Source: Verrucomicrobiia bacterium
Lineage (GTDB): Bacteria; Verrucomicrobiota; Verrucomicrobiia; Limisphaerales; UBA8199
Assembly: GCA_035946615.1 (NCBI GenBank)
Contig: DASYZB010000081.1
Location: 1 to 58,177, forward strand
Direction: 5' to 3'
Length of the DNA stretch: 58,177 nt
Under the pieces are notes generated by a model, which worked only from the letters and a program-made list of their open reading frames with translations, searched no databases and had not been told where the DNA came from. Position 1 is the first letter of the stretch. Every line of letters begins with the position of its first letter. The translations under genes and the position numbers were made by a program. Positions 17,883 to 26,723 of this stretch are shown here, piece by piece.

Positions 17883-18770
17883 ATGAAACCTAAGACAATT
17901 CTTGTTATCGACGATAGCCTGGTTGTGCTGCAGGCCTTATCCATGAAACTGCGGAGCAGGGGTTACCGGGTCGTTACGGCTGCGGATTCCTCCACCGGGA
18001 TCAGCCTGATGCGCCAGGAGAAACCGGACCTGCTTATTCTGGATGTTAATTTTCCAACCGACTCTTGGGACGGCTTTGGTCTGATGACGTGGTTCAGGCG
18101 GATGGAGGAGAGCCGGGAATTACCCATCGTCGTGATTAGCGGCAGCGATGAGGGGAATTATGAGCAGCGGTGCCGTGAGGCAGGAGCCGTTGGCTTCTTC
18201 CTCAAGCCGCTGGATTACGAGCTACTCCTGGCTGCCTTGCGCCAGGCTCTTCATCAAACCCCCGAAGAACAGGCGCTGGTGGCTCTGCCCGTCGTCGATT
18301 CCCCACCCCTGCGGCCTTCCCAGGTGGAACGGCCAGAACTGGTTTTGCTCGTTGAAGATGACAAGAGCCTTCGTGAGACCTTGGAGCTTTTCCTCCAGTC
18401 GGAGGGATTTCGGGTCACCAGCGTCCCGGATGGTTCGGAGGGCTTGCGCCAGGTCATCGCAACCGAGTTTCACATTACACTCTCGGACATGGTCATGCCC
18501 AATATGCCAGGAGATCAGTTTTACAAGGAGGTCGAGCGCGTCAAACCGCATCTGTGCCGCCGCTTCATCTTCATGACCGGTCACCAGGCCGACCCTCGTT
18601 CTGACGCCTTCATTCGGCGCGTCCACAGCTTCATGCTCTGGAAACCATTTCCGCTTTGCGACCTGCTGACGGCTATCAACGTTGTCTGGAAGAAAAGCCA
18701 GTCTGGCCCAGTCCCCTCCCCGGGCCTTTCCGCCAAACCGCCCCTTTCCCTGGCGATGGCCGCCCGCTAA
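17883..18770 (+). CDS. Response regulator with two receiver domains
   Basis: A 295-residue protein made of two REC domains joined by a Pro-rich linker (about residues 125-150). REC1 has the acidic pair D10/D11, the phosphorylation site D54 and K108. REC2 has E158/D159/D160, D202 and K254. There is no DNA-binding or enzymatic output domain. Such proteins act in phosphorelays or by protein contacts. No histidine kinase is in the window. Start ATG at 17883. Confidence 0.88.
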   Translation: MKPKTILVIDDSLVVLQALSMKLRSRGYRVVTAADSSTGISLMRQEKPDLLILDVNFPTDSWDGFGLMTWFRRMEESRELPIVVISGSDEGNYEQRCREAGAVGFFLKPLDYELLLAALRQALHQTPEEQALVALPVVDSPPLRPSQVERPELVLLVEDDKSLRETLELFLQSEGFRVTSVPDGSEGLRQVIATEFHITLSDMVMPNMPGDQFYKEVERVKPHLCRRFIFMTGHQADPRSDAFIRRVHSFMLWKPFPLCDLLTAINVVWKKSQSGPVPSPGLSAKPPLSLAMAAR

Positions 18771-18847
18771 ACCTCTTTGCTCGGGATACCACCTTTACGC
18801 TACTATACCTACTATACGGTCAAAAACGGGGACAACTGGGCATACGC

Positions 18848-19795
18848 TTATCTTCTTTTCACGCCTGACCGGGACACGCAGACGAGCCGCCGGGCCAATT
18901 CCAAGGCCCCAACTGGCACGGCATCTTCTCCAAGGGCCGCCAGGGTAATGCGGGGTCCTGGACGAAACACCTCCATGAGAAAAGGTGGCAAGGCTTGCGC
19001 CACCGCAGCCCGCAACGGCTCACCGACCCCTGACAAACCCCCGCCCATGATGATCACTTCCGGATGGCATAGGTGGACCACATGCGAAAGCCCAAACGCC
19101 AGGTCTTCCGCCGTCTCGCGCAGAATTCGCTCCGCCGCCGCGTCACCCTGCGCTAGTGCGGCCGGCAAATAAGCAGCTTCGGCGCCCGTATCTTCACCCA
19201 GTCTCCGGCTCAAAGCGCTGTCCGGTTCCGCGGTTTTTAGTGCCCGGATTTTGGCATCCACAGCCCAGCCCGAGCAGCGCGATTCGAGGATTGTCCCCTG
19301 CCTATCCAGCCGCACGTGACCAATCTCAGCCTCCCCGGGCGGCGCGCCATGGTAAATGGCGCCACCCAAGACTAATCCACCCCCGACCCCTGAGCCGAGA
19401 GTCACATAAAACACAGGATCGAATCCCAATCCGGCGCCGCGCAAGGCCTCCCCCAGAGCCGCCGAGTTGGCATCATTCTCCACCACTACCGGCAGACCGG
19501 ATAAACCATGGAGCCAGGAGGCTAAATCAAACCCGGACCACCCCTCGATCTGATGCGAACGCGCAACCCGGCCTGCCCGCCAATCCACTGGCCCCCCGAA
19601 CCCGACTGCTACCGCCTTGCTGTCATGGGCCCGCATCAACCGCGGCAGCTCCGCCTCGATTTGGCGCCGAATGCCTTCCCCGCCGCCTTCGACCTGGACC
19701 GCGAGTTTGCGACGGCTGATGATCCGGCCTGAATCGTCCCCTGCGAAAAGCTGGAGTTTTGTGCCGCCAATCTCAATGGCAATGAAGTGGCTCAT
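18848..19795 (-). CDS. ROK family sugar kinase
   Basis: A 315-residue ROK (glucokinase-like) protein. It has the N-terminal ATP-binding loop 'EIGGTKLQLF', the catalytic Asp D108 in 'ENDANSAALGE' and the 'VTLGSGVGGG' motif. The usual zinc site (GH...CxCGxxGC) is degenerate: H160 is kept, but only one Cys (C174, 'ESRCSGW') remains. It lies 31 bases downstream of the putative tagaturonate epimerase on the same strand, so the two probably form an operon for sugar or sugar-acid use. The phosphorylated sugar is unknown. Confidence 0.85.
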   Translation of the reverse strand: MSHFIAIEIGGTKLQLFAGDDSGRIISRRKLAVQVEGGGEGIRRQIEAELPRLMRAHDSKAVAVGFGGPVDWRAGRVARSHQIEGWSGFDLASWLHGLSGLPVVVENDANSAALGEALRGAGLGFDPVFYVTLGSGVGGGLVLGGAIYHGAPPGEAEIGHVRLDRQGTILESRCSGWAVDAKIRALKTAEPDSALSRRLGEDTGAEAAYLPAALAQGDAAAERILRETAEDLAFGLSHVVHLCHPEVIIMGGGLSGVGEPLRAAVAQALPPFLMEVFRPGPRITLAALGEDAVPVGALELARRLVCVSRSGVKRR

Positions 19796-19826
19796 GAGTC
19801 AAGTAGAAGAATCCCATTTGAATCGA

Positions 19827-21083
19827 TCAAAGAAAAAGCGGCTCCAGATGGCGATCGAAAAGGTTCGTCATGACATTTTTAGCAATAACATCTTCATTGG
19901 CTTGGAGCGCATCGAGGTAACGGTTTCCTTTTTCGGCGGCAATCTTGTAGGACACGTGCAGCAACTGGCGGAGGTGCGGGTTAAAAGTGCTCGCGGTTTT
20001 GTCATGGCGCAACGCCGAGGCGAATTGTTCAGCAGCCCAGCCCATCACCGTCGAGGCTGTTGGCAAGCCGGCGCGATCAATATCAATCACCGATGCGTAC
20101 GGGGCGCACAACTCATCCAGGCGTCCGAGGGCCTCGCCATAGATTTCTTTCGCCAAACTCAAGCCGCCGCCCCCCGCCTGTGCCAAGCCAATCAATTCCT
20201 CCAGCCACGTGGTGCCGGCGGTCTTTAGATGCAGTCCGGCATCGAACCGTTTCAAAACCGAATGCATCACCGGGTACAAGGAAAATTTATCGCTGCCGGA
20301 GTGGACGCTGAGCTTCAGGCTTTTTGGCAACGGATACCGCGTTGCGGCAAAGCGGACGACCGCTACATCATCACTAAACTCACGCTCGAATTGAGCCAGG
20401 TTGCCCACGTAATCCACCCCTTTGTTGAAACGCCCGGTGAATTTCGGCGCAATGGTCTGGGCTGTCACACCCTCATCAGCCAACGCGGCCAGAATCAGCA
20501 GCAGTTCCCCAGGACCTTGCGCATCGAGCGTCTCGTCCATGGAAACTTCTGTAACAAACGCGGCCTGGCCCTTTGCTGCGGCAATCTGGCGGTAAATTCT
20601 GCCCGCCTCCTGAGTGGCCGGAAGATACTTCTGCGCAATGGCCACCAGGCGGGACCGCTCGAAATCGAATGGGTGAGCTACCCCCGGTATCTCGAGACGG
20701 CCGGCCCATTCAGGGTGCCTGTCCAAAAAAACATCAAGGCGCTCCAATTCAATCGGGCTTCCGATGAAATCCGCCACATCAATGGTATAATAATCCGCAT
20801 AGGGCAAAAAACGGCCCACTGTCTTGCTGCCGATATGATCGGCGTCCACATGATAGGGTTTGTCCCACCTGAGCCGCTTGACAGCCGTGTCCGCCGCCCA
20901 GCGCGTGTCCACAGGCTCGGAGCCAATCAGAACGTGTTCGCGATTGGATTTGTTCCAGACGGGTACGACGAGCAGACCGTTGCGGCCAGCCTCAATGCAG
21001 GCGCGCAACTGGGCCGCGGCTTGGCGGCCAAACCGGTCGCCAACCCCCAGCGAATATTTCTCAAGTGTCAAGAGTTTGGCCAT
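19827..21083 (-). CDS. Putative tagaturonate epimerase (UxaE-like)
   Basis: A 418-residue protein that I match, from general resemblance, to the UxaE tagaturonate/fructuronate epimerase family. Those enzymes link D-galacturonate breakdown to the D-fructuronate branch. Recognisable stretches are the N-terminal 'KYSLGVGDRFG', 'YHVDADHIGSKTVGRF', 'SVHSGSDKFSLYP' and 'AGLHLKTAGTTWLEEL'; these contain the His/Asp residues expected of metal binding. First gene of a likely two-gene operon with the ROK kinase. The family call is moderate; it could also be another sugar-binding TIM barrel. Confidence 0.55.
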   Translation of the reverse strand: MAKLLTLEKYSLGVGDRFGRQAAAQLRACIEAGRNGLLVVPVWNKSNREHVLIGSEPVDTRWAADTAVKRLRWDKPYHVDADHIGSKTVGRFLPYADYYTIDVADFIGSPIELERLDVFLDRHPEWAGRLEIPGVAHPFDFERSRLVAIAQKYLPATQEAGRIYRQIAAAKGQAAFVTEVSMDETLDAQGPGELLLILAALADEGVTAQTIAPKFTGRFNKGVDYVGNLAQFEREFSDDVAVVRFAATRYPLPKSLKLSVHSGSDKFSLYPVMHSVLKRFDAGLHLKTAGTTWLEELIGLAQAGGGGLSLAKEIYGEALGRLDELCAPYASVIDIDRAGLPTASTVMGWAAEQFASALRHDKTASTFNPHLRQLLHVSYKIAAEKGNRYLDALQANEDVIAKNVMTNLFDRHLEPLFL

Positions 21084-21271
21084 TGCCTGTCAGGAAAGTA
21101 TCGTAATGAGCCTGAATTCCCAGGAAAACCGTCATTCAGCAGGCATCGCTTTATGCCCCGGTGACCCGGCTCAGCAGCCAATGGGCGGCACCGTTCGTGC
21201 TCAATCTTTTGCAAAGACCGTCTGGCGCCGGCTGTGCGCGGTCAGGTTCTGGTCAACGCACGGTAAGAATT

Positions 21272-21718
21272 ATGCCGAAAAAAATATTGATTGTAGAAGA
21301 TAATACCGAGTTGCTGGAGCTGCTGCGCCTGGGACTTAAAGACGCGGGCTTTACCGCCATCACTGCTTCCAATGGGACGGAGGCTCTAAAGAAAGCGCTC
21401 GGCACTCCGCCGGATTTGATTGTGCTGGACCTGGTGCTGCCCGAATTGGACGGTTTCGCTGTTTGCGAAATCCTGCGCAAGGACCCCGCCACCGCAGCCA
21501 CCCCGATCATCCTGCTCACCGGCCTGGCGGGCGAGTTCTCCCGCTATGCCGGCCTGGAATCCGGGGCCAATGAACATATGGCAAAACCCGCCAGCACCGA
21601 TCACCTTGTCTCGCGCATCCGGTTTTGGCTCGAACAACCCTCCGCAGCGCAGCGGCCCGCGGTCCCTTCAGAAGCTGCCCCGCGACGCTCCTCCCCGGGC
21701 CAAAGCGGATCGCAATAA
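21272..21718 (+). CDS. Single-domain response regulator
   Basis: A 148-residue protein with one REC domain (residues 1-120) and a short Pro/Ser-rich tail. The acidic pair is E9/D10, the phosphorylation site D53 and the conserved Lys K105. The start at 21272 is chosen because the REC fold starts there ('MPKKILIVEDN'); 'cggtaag' upstream is a weak ribosome site. The longer in-frame start at 21161 adds no conserved sequence. No partner kinase is in view. Confidence 0.85.
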   Translation: MPKKILIVEDNTELLELLRLGLKDAGFTAITASNGTEALKKALGTPPDLIVLDLVLPELDGFAVCEILRKDPATAATPIILLTGLAGEFSRYAGLESGANEHMAKPASTDHLVSRIRFWLEQPSAAQRPAVPSEAAPRRSSPGQSGSQ

Positions 21719-22086
21719 AAAATTTACACGATAGAAAAAAATATTTCTTGAGAAGTTGCCGCTGGGTGTTAAGAGTAAGGGCATCGAGGCGCACGGAATG
21801 CAATGAAAACCGGGCGCAGGTTCTTTGGAAGCAGCAAGGTTGAATTTAGAATTTACCCTGCCTATGCGCGTGATTAGAAACTATGTCCTTGAACCGTAGT
21901 AAATAACTCAAGGGATCAGAGTCGTGGTTGTGGCCGACAGGCCTTGATTGGAAGTCGAAAGCATCCCGGCGGGTCCCACCTGTTTCTAATAAGTTCAAAG
22001 GAACTGTTACACACGGCAATGGCGGGGTTTTTTGTTTGCACAGGGTTTTGTTTGGGAAATAGGACGGCTCCTGTTATCTTTGCTTT
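21719..22086. other. Intergenic region, no gene seen
   Basis: About 370 bp before rarA. No supported gene, RNA or repeat was recognised. It probably contains the rarA promoter, but I could not pick convincing -35 and -10 boxes. Confidence 0.35.
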
Positions 22087-23448
22087 ATGGCGCGAGAAGA
22101 CCTGTTCCCGGAAGTGGCCGCTCCACAAACCTCGAATCCTGCGGAAATCCAGCCCGCGCCCCATCAACCGCTCGCCGCGCGAATGCGGCCCCGGAATCTG
22201 TCCGAGTTCGTCGGGCAATCCCACATTCTTGGCGAGGGCCAATTGCTGCGCCGGGCCATTGAAGCCGACCGCATCCAATCTCTGATCTTTTACGGGCCCC
22301 CTGGCACCGGCAAGACATCCCTGGCGCAGATTATCGCCCGGCAAACCAGCAGCAAATTCGAGCGCCTCAGCGGTGTCGAATCCAATGTCGCCGATATGCG
22401 CCGGGTGCTGGCGGCTGCCGCCAATCGCCTCGAAAACAAGCGACAATCGACCATCCTCTTTATCGATGAAATCCACCGCTTTAATAAAGCCCAACAGGAC
22501 GTTTTGTTGCCCGATGTCGAAGCCGGGGTGGTGCGCCTGATCGGCGCCACGACCCATAACCCATTCTTTTTTGTCAATTCCCCCCTGGTTTCGCGCTCGC
22601 AAATCTTCGAACTCCGGCCCTTGAACGAAGCGGAGCTTTACCTCCTGCTGCAGCGGGCGCTGTCCGATTCCGAACGCGGGCTGGGCCACATTCGAATGCA
22701 GGCGGACGAAGCGGCGTTGAGGCACCTGGCCAAACTGGCCGATGGCGACGCCCGCAAAGCCCTCAATGCTTTGGAGATTGCGGCCCTGACTACTTCCCCT
22801 GACGCCCAAGGCCTCGTGCGCCTCGACCTGCGCGTCGCTGAACAGAGCATCCAGAAAAAGGCTATCGTTTATGACGACGAAGACGCGCATTACGACGCCA
22901 TTTCGGCTTTTATAAAATCCATGCGCGGCAGCGACCCGGATGCGGCCTTATATTGGCTGGCAAAAATGATTCGCGCCGGCGAAGACCCCCGCTTTATCGC
23001 CCGGCGCATTGTCATCCATGCGGCTGAGGACGTCGGACTGGCCGACCCCATGGCTCTGGTGCTGGCCAATGCCGCCTTTCAAGCGGCTGAATTCATCGGC
23101 TGGCCTGAGGCGCGCATCCCTCTGGCTGAAGCGGTCATCTATATCGCTACCGCACCCAAAAGCAACAGCACCGTCGCGGCTATCGGCGCCGCCATGAAGG
23201 ATGTGGAGTCCGGACGCACATTGCCAGTCCCCGAACACCTGCGCGATTCCCATTATCCGGGAGCCAAACGCCTCGGACACGGCCAGAACTATCAGTATGC
23301 CCATGATTTCCCCGAGCACTTCGTCGTGCAAGACTACCTCGGAGCAGTTAAACGTTATTACGAGCCGACCGACCAAGGCGCGGAGCGGAAGATTCAGGAG
23401 CGACTGGCAAAATGGCGAGCACAGAAAAAGCCCGAAGGGCCAACGTAA
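22087..23448 (+). CDS. rarA: Replication-associated recombination protein RarA
   Basis: A 453-residue AAA+ ATPase of the RarA/MgsA/WRNIP1 family, which works on stalled replication forks. Walker A 'YGPPGTGKTS' lies near residues 73-82, Walker B 'ILFIDEIHRF' near 122-131, and the sensor region 'LIGATTHNPFF' follows. The C-terminal tetramer domain holds the family strings 'DAALYWLAKMIRAGEDPRFIARR' (shortened here) and 'YKYPHDFP'-like 'YQYAHDFPEHF'. Normal length. It is followed about 90 bp later by the formyl-THF cyclo-ligase gene. Confidence 0.95.
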   Translation: MAREDLFPEVAAPQTSNPAEIQPAPHQPLAARMRPRNLSEFVGQSHILGEGQLLRRAIEADRIQSLIFYGPPGTGKTSLAQIIARQTSSKFERLSGVESNVADMRRVLAAAANRLENKRQSTILFIDEIHRFNKAQQDVLLPDVEAGVVRLIGATTHNPFFFVNSPLVSRSQIFELRPLNEAELYLLLQRALSDSERGLGHIRMQADEAALRHLAKLADGDARKALNALEIAALTTSPDAQGLVRLDLRVAEQSIQKKAIVYDDEDAHYDAISAFIKSMRGSDPDAALYWLAKMIRAGEDPRFIARRIVIHAAEDVGLADPMALVLANAAFQAAEFIGWPEARIPLAEAVIYIATAPKSNSTVAAIGAAMKDVESGRTLPVPEHLRDSHYPGAKRLGHGQNYQYAHDFPEHFVVQDYLGAVKRYYEPTDQGAERKIQERLAKWRAQKKPEGPT

Positions 23449-23480
23449 TGTCCCACAATCAGCGGACACTTCCGGCTGGC

Positions 23481-23520
23481 GCGCCCGCGTTTTGGACTGC
23501 GGCAGCCCCCTGCCGCTTTT
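23481..23520. repeat. Dispersed repeat A, copy 2
   Basis: 'TTTTGGACTGCGGCAGCCCC' followed by CTGCCGCTTTT. The CGGCAG/CTGCCG arms form a stem. It lies in the gap between rarA and the next gene, just upstream of the cyclo-ligase start. Reverse-orientation copies flank the phage module genes (54698-54738 and 56834-56874). Confidence 0.65.
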
Positions 23521-23541
23521 GCAGGAAAAGTTTCTAGCGCT

Positions 23542-24123
23542 ATGAGCCCTGCCATTCCCGATTCTAAATCTGCACTCCGGCGCGAGGTCCAGGCTCGATT
23601 GAAAGCCCTTACCCCGATCCAACGCGCGGGTCTTGCTGCCCAGGCCCGCGCCCTGCTTGAACAGCAGGCAGTCTGGCGCGAGGCGAAATCGATCCTTTTT
23701 TTTGCGCCCACCCCGGAGGAATTGGATGTCTGGCCGCTGCTGCGGGATGCCTTGGCGGCAGGGAAAACAGCCGCTTTGCCGCGATTTATGCCTGCTACCG
23801 GCAGGTACGCTGCCTGCCCCGTGCAGGACCCCGGAGTCGATGTCACTCCAGGTCATTTGGGCATTCGCGAGCCGATCGCCCGCTGCGCAGCAACTCTCTT
23901 AACACAGTTGGATTTAATCCTCGTCCCGGGCATCGCCTTTGATCCACACCTTCACCGCCTGGGCCGTGGCAAAGGATTCTATGACCGTCTCCTGGCGGAA
24001 TTACAGGGAAGGACTTGCGGTGTGGCCTTCGACCAGCAAATCGTAGCCGAGGTCCCGGTCGAGGCGCATGATCGGCGGCTGGACTGCCTGTTTACTCCCA
24101 CGCGGTGGATAGAGATTAAGTGA
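23542..24123 (+). CDS. 5-formyltetrahydrofolate cyclo-ligase
   Basis: A 193-residue enzyme that converts 5-formyl-THF to 5,10-methenyl-THF using ATP. The family's C-terminal signature is visible: 'LILVPGIAFD' and 'RLGRGKGFYDRLL', followed by 'GVAFDQQIV'. The length is normal. It sits two genes upstream of the operon that precedes metH; both are folate-related, but the distance argues against co-transcription. Confidence 0.9.
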   Translation: MSPAIPDSKSALRREVQARLKALTPIQRAGLAAQARALLEQQAVWREAKSILFFAPTPEELDVWPLLRDALAAGKTAALPRFMPATGRYAACPVQDPGVDVTPGHLGIREPIARCAATLLTQLDLILVPGIAFDPHLHRLGRGKGFYDRLLAELQGRTCGVAFDQQIVAEVPVEAHDRRLDCLFTPTRWIEIK

Positions 24124-24343
24124 CGGATCAAAGTGGGATCACACTGCTTTTTGACTGATGCCCTCATCCAGAGTCGCCATCGGGGCAGACATTCCGCATA
24201 AAGGCGGCCGCTCAGACGTCCGATTTGGCCACTTGGCGCTCGTCGTCGAGCAAAGAAAGTTTGACTTAACCTGCACTTATCTGTTGCCCCCCCGGTCGTT
24301 GGGTTTAGACCTTAGATCACTGTAGCGCAACACTTTTGAATAT

Positions 24344-25306
24344 ATGGGACGATTGCGGCCCAATCGACGATTGGCAGGTCCATTTCGATTCTTGCCTCGT
24401 CAGCAAAATCTACGGGTCATATGCGCACGTGAATCCACCGTTGCGGGGTTGGCGGCCTGTGTTTTGCTCCTCGGCGGCGCTGTGAGAGCCCAGACAGACG
24501 CTAGTGCTACTAGTAGTGGCGAGGCGCGGCAAATGTACGAGCGCATGGTCAAGCGGATGGATGAGATTCGCGACTATTCGGTGGACGGTGAGGACCTTAT
24601 GCGGAGCGTGCGCTTCAGGCTCTTTCAGCGGACCGACCCTGACGGGTTCAAGGAGTCGGCTAGGGTCTTCGTTACGGACCAAATGAGGGTCTTCCTCAGT
24701 AACAGGCAGGGAAAGTGGCGGCTGAGACGGGACGCGGTGAAGGTGGAATTCGAGCGACCCGAGACGACAGTGATGCAGGAACCGGATTGGCTGGCGGAGC
24801 AGCACCCGGGCCAGGTTTTCTTTCGCCGCCTTGACGATGAGGACTTGCCCAGCGCGGGGCGCTGCCACCGAATCGAGGTCACACTTTCGGCGGGGTTGGT
24901 CGAAAGCTTGGCGAGACTCATCCGCGCAAAACGAGATGAGGCCGCCTCCAGCGAGCGGGCAAAAGGGTGGTTCGACCCGATCGAGTGGGTTGTCTCCCGA
25001 AGGATCCTGTTCATTGGAACAGCCGACCCGCTGAAGTACGGAGAGACCGACTACGATGGGTACGGCGACTTGCTCTCGCAGATGGTGTTCACTGGGTACG
25101 ACCTGAATTCATCTATTGGTAACGCGGTGTTCGAGGTGCCCGCGGGGCTGCCGGTATTCGTCGCGCACAACGCGTCCGACCTCGCAAGCCACGACCGGAA
25201 GGCCGGCAGGCAAGCCGCTTGGCTGGCTTGGTCCAACCTAGCCTTCAAAGTGTCGATCCTTAGTACAAACAAACTCCACGCCGGGACGGGGCAGCCGGCC
25301 AGATGA
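24344..25306 (+). CDS. Secreted protein of unknown function (LolA/DUF1571-like)
   Basis: First gene of a nine-gene rightward operon. Up to 320 residues from the ATG at 24344, but the hydrophobic signal ('VAGLAACVLLLGGAVRAQ') begins only near residue 34, so the true start may be an internal non-ATG codon. The mature protein has 'YERMVKRMDEIRDYSVDGE' (shortened), followed by strand-rich sequence ('MRVFLSNRQGKWRLRRDAVK', 'DGYGDLLSQMVFTGYDLN'). The pattern is like LolA or DUF1571 lipoprotein-sorting folds, which bind lipids. Function is not known; the family call is weak. Confidence 0.55.
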   Translation: MGRLRPNRRLAGPFRFLPRQQNLRVICARESTVAGLAACVLLLGGAVRAQTDASATSSGEARQMYERMVKRMDEIRDYSVDGEDLMRSVRFRLFQRTDPDGFKESARVFVTDQMRVFLSNRQGKWRLRRDAVKVEFERPETTVMQEPDWLAEQHPGQVFFRRLDDEDLPSAGRCHRIEVTLSAGLVESLARLIRAKRDEAASSERAKGWFDPIEWVVSRRILFIGTADPLKYGETDYDGYGDLLSQMVFTGYDLNSSIGNAVFEVPAGLPVFVAHNASDLASHDRKAGRQAAWLAWSNLAFKVSILSTNKLHAGTGQPAR

Positions 25307-25348
25307 GACTTTCGTGGAAGTTGCCTCAACAATGGAAAGAAAACGAGA

Positions 25349-25708
25349 ATGAAAATAACCTATGAGAAAGCGTTCGGAAATGTTCGGATCGTCGCAACCG
25401 CGGCCGCAGCGGTCGCATCGTTCCTGCCAACCGGGTGCGCCAACTCCAGCTCGGTGTCATTTAAGAGCTATATATCCAAAGCCAACTCCGCTTGCAGTGG
25501 TAGTAGCGGAGAAAACTATTGCGCATGCATGAAAAACCAGATGTCGGCCATGATATCCCAAGCGCAGGGGAAGGGATCGCTTACGACCTCCCAAGTAAGC
25601 AGCCTCGGGGCATCTAACAAGCAGGGATTCGACAAGTGCATGTCTGATGCATCCAATGGGGCCGACACTGGCCCGAGTGACTGGCCGGGATGGAGCAAAT
25701 TGTCATGA
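25349..25708 (+). CDS. Small Cys-rich lipoprotein
   Basis: A 119-residue protein with a signal peptide and lipobox 'LPTGC' (Cys30), so a likely outer- or inner-membrane lipoprotein. The mature part is Ser/Gln-rich and has four further Cys (one in 'SACSGSSGE', the pair in 'YCACMKN', and one in 'FDKCMSD'), which could form disulfides. I do not recognise a family. It follows the secreted protein by 42 bp and precedes the rhodanese by 13 bp. Confidence 0.6.
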   Translation: MKITYEKAFGNVRIVATAAAAVASFLPTGCANSSSVSFKSYISKANSACSGSSGENYCACMKNQMSAMISQAQGKGSLTTSQVSSLGASNKQGFDKCMSDASNGADTGPSDWPGWSKLS

Positions 25709-25721
25709 GGGAGGTGCGGGC

Positions 25722-26171
25722 ATGAGGCGCTCTCTCTTCCGGGTGGTCGGAGTGTGGCTTCTCCTGGCGGCGGGCGCCAGCCTATCGAGGCCTCCCGCGG
25801 AGTTTTGGCGGTCTTTTCGGCCAACGGAGCCGACTGCCGACGACGCGACGTTGAGCCAAGTTTTGATGTGCCGCCGCCAGCCGGGGACCCTGGTGGTTGA
25901 CACCCGTCAGGCCCGGTACTTTGCCGAGGGCCGCATCCCGGGCGCGGTAAACATGTCCATTTCGGAGTTGAACGCGGTCGTGACGAACAGACCCTCGGCG
26001 ATCAGCAAGGCCCGAGGTTTGCTGCTCTATGGTTCAGGCAGCGCAAGCGAAATCGAAGCGGCCCGGGAGATCGTCGTTCGGGCTGGCTTGGGGGAGAAGA
26101 CCGTCATCTTCGGGGGTGGTTGGCGCGAGTGGGTTGAGTGCGGTCTGCCGATCGAGAAAGACCAGGAATAG
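25722..26171 (+). CDS. Secreted rhodanese-like protein lacking catalytic Cys
   Basis: A 149-residue protein with an N-terminal hydrophobic signal or anchor ('VVGVWLLLAAGASLS') and a rhodanese domain. The fold is shown by 'VVDTRQARYFAEGRIPGAVN'. At the position of the catalytic Cys (usually 'xYCxSGxR') the sequence reads 'LLLYGSGSASEIEAA', with Gly in place of Cys. Sulfur transfer is therefore not expected; a binding or scaffold role is more likely. Start at 25722 has a good Shine-Dalgarno (GGGAGG). Three bases separate its stop from the next gene. Confidence 0.8.
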   Translation: MRRSLFRVVGVWLLLAAGASLSRPPAEFWRSFRPTEPTADDATLSQVLMCRRQPGTLVVDTRQARYFAEGRIPGAVNMSISELNAVVTNRPSAISKARGLLLYGSGSASEIEAAREIVVRAGLGEKTVIFGGGWREWVECGLPIEKDQE

Positions 26172-26174
26172 CCC

Positions 26175-26723
26175 ATGGAAACGGCCAGGGACATCGCCAC
26201 GCCGGAATGCAGCGAGCGCGAGATGGAGCCCACCATGCAGCGCGTGTGCGCGCGAGCTATGACGGCACTTGCGGCCGATTGCGCCTGGATGGCCCTGCGC
26301 CTTCTTTTAGCCGGGGGCTTGGAGATAGCCGGGATTGGGAAAATCGTTGCGCCCGCCGGCTTGGCTGCTTATCTCCAGGAGTTGGGCTGGCCCCCGGTGC
26401 TCTCGGGTGGGGTAGCCGCGCTTCTTCCCAGCTTCGAACTGACGTTGGGTATTTGCCTGATGGCCAGAATTGAGTTGGAGTTGGCGTCGGTGCTGACCTG
26501 GCTCCTCAGCGCAGGGTTTGTCGTCATGGCGCTCCTTGCGTTGTCCAAACCCACCGGCTTGGGCTGTCCATGCCTGCCGCAGATGAGCCCGGGCATCCTG
26601 AGCAGCGGTCTCGGCATGGTTTTCCGAAATCTCGTTCTGCTCCTGGCCGCTTCGCTGGCCGTATGGAAATGGGGGATTCGCGCCGCCGTCGGTGGGGCCG
26701 TCCCGGAAAAGTTATGGTCGTAG
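26175..26723 (+). CDS. MauE/DoxX-like membrane protein
   Basis: A 182-residue protein with four predicted transmembrane segments (about residues 38-60, 72-98, 103-120 and 146-168). A Cys pair ('GLGCPCLPQM') in a loop near residue 131 is like the MauE and DoxX-redox proteins that handle disulfides in the envelope. Its start is 3 bases after the rhodanese stop, and its end overlaps the next start by 10 bases. Probably works with the Cys-containing neighbours in envelope redox or maturation; this is an inference. Confidence 0.65.
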   Translation: METARDIATPECSEREMEPTMQRVCARAMTALAADCAWMALRLLLAGGLEIAGIGKIVAPAGLAAYLQELGWPPVLSGGVAALLPSFELTLGICLMARIELELASVLTWLLSAGFVVMALLALSKPTGLGCPCLPQMSPGILSSGLGMVFRNLVLLLAASLAVWKWGIRAAVGGAVPEKLWS

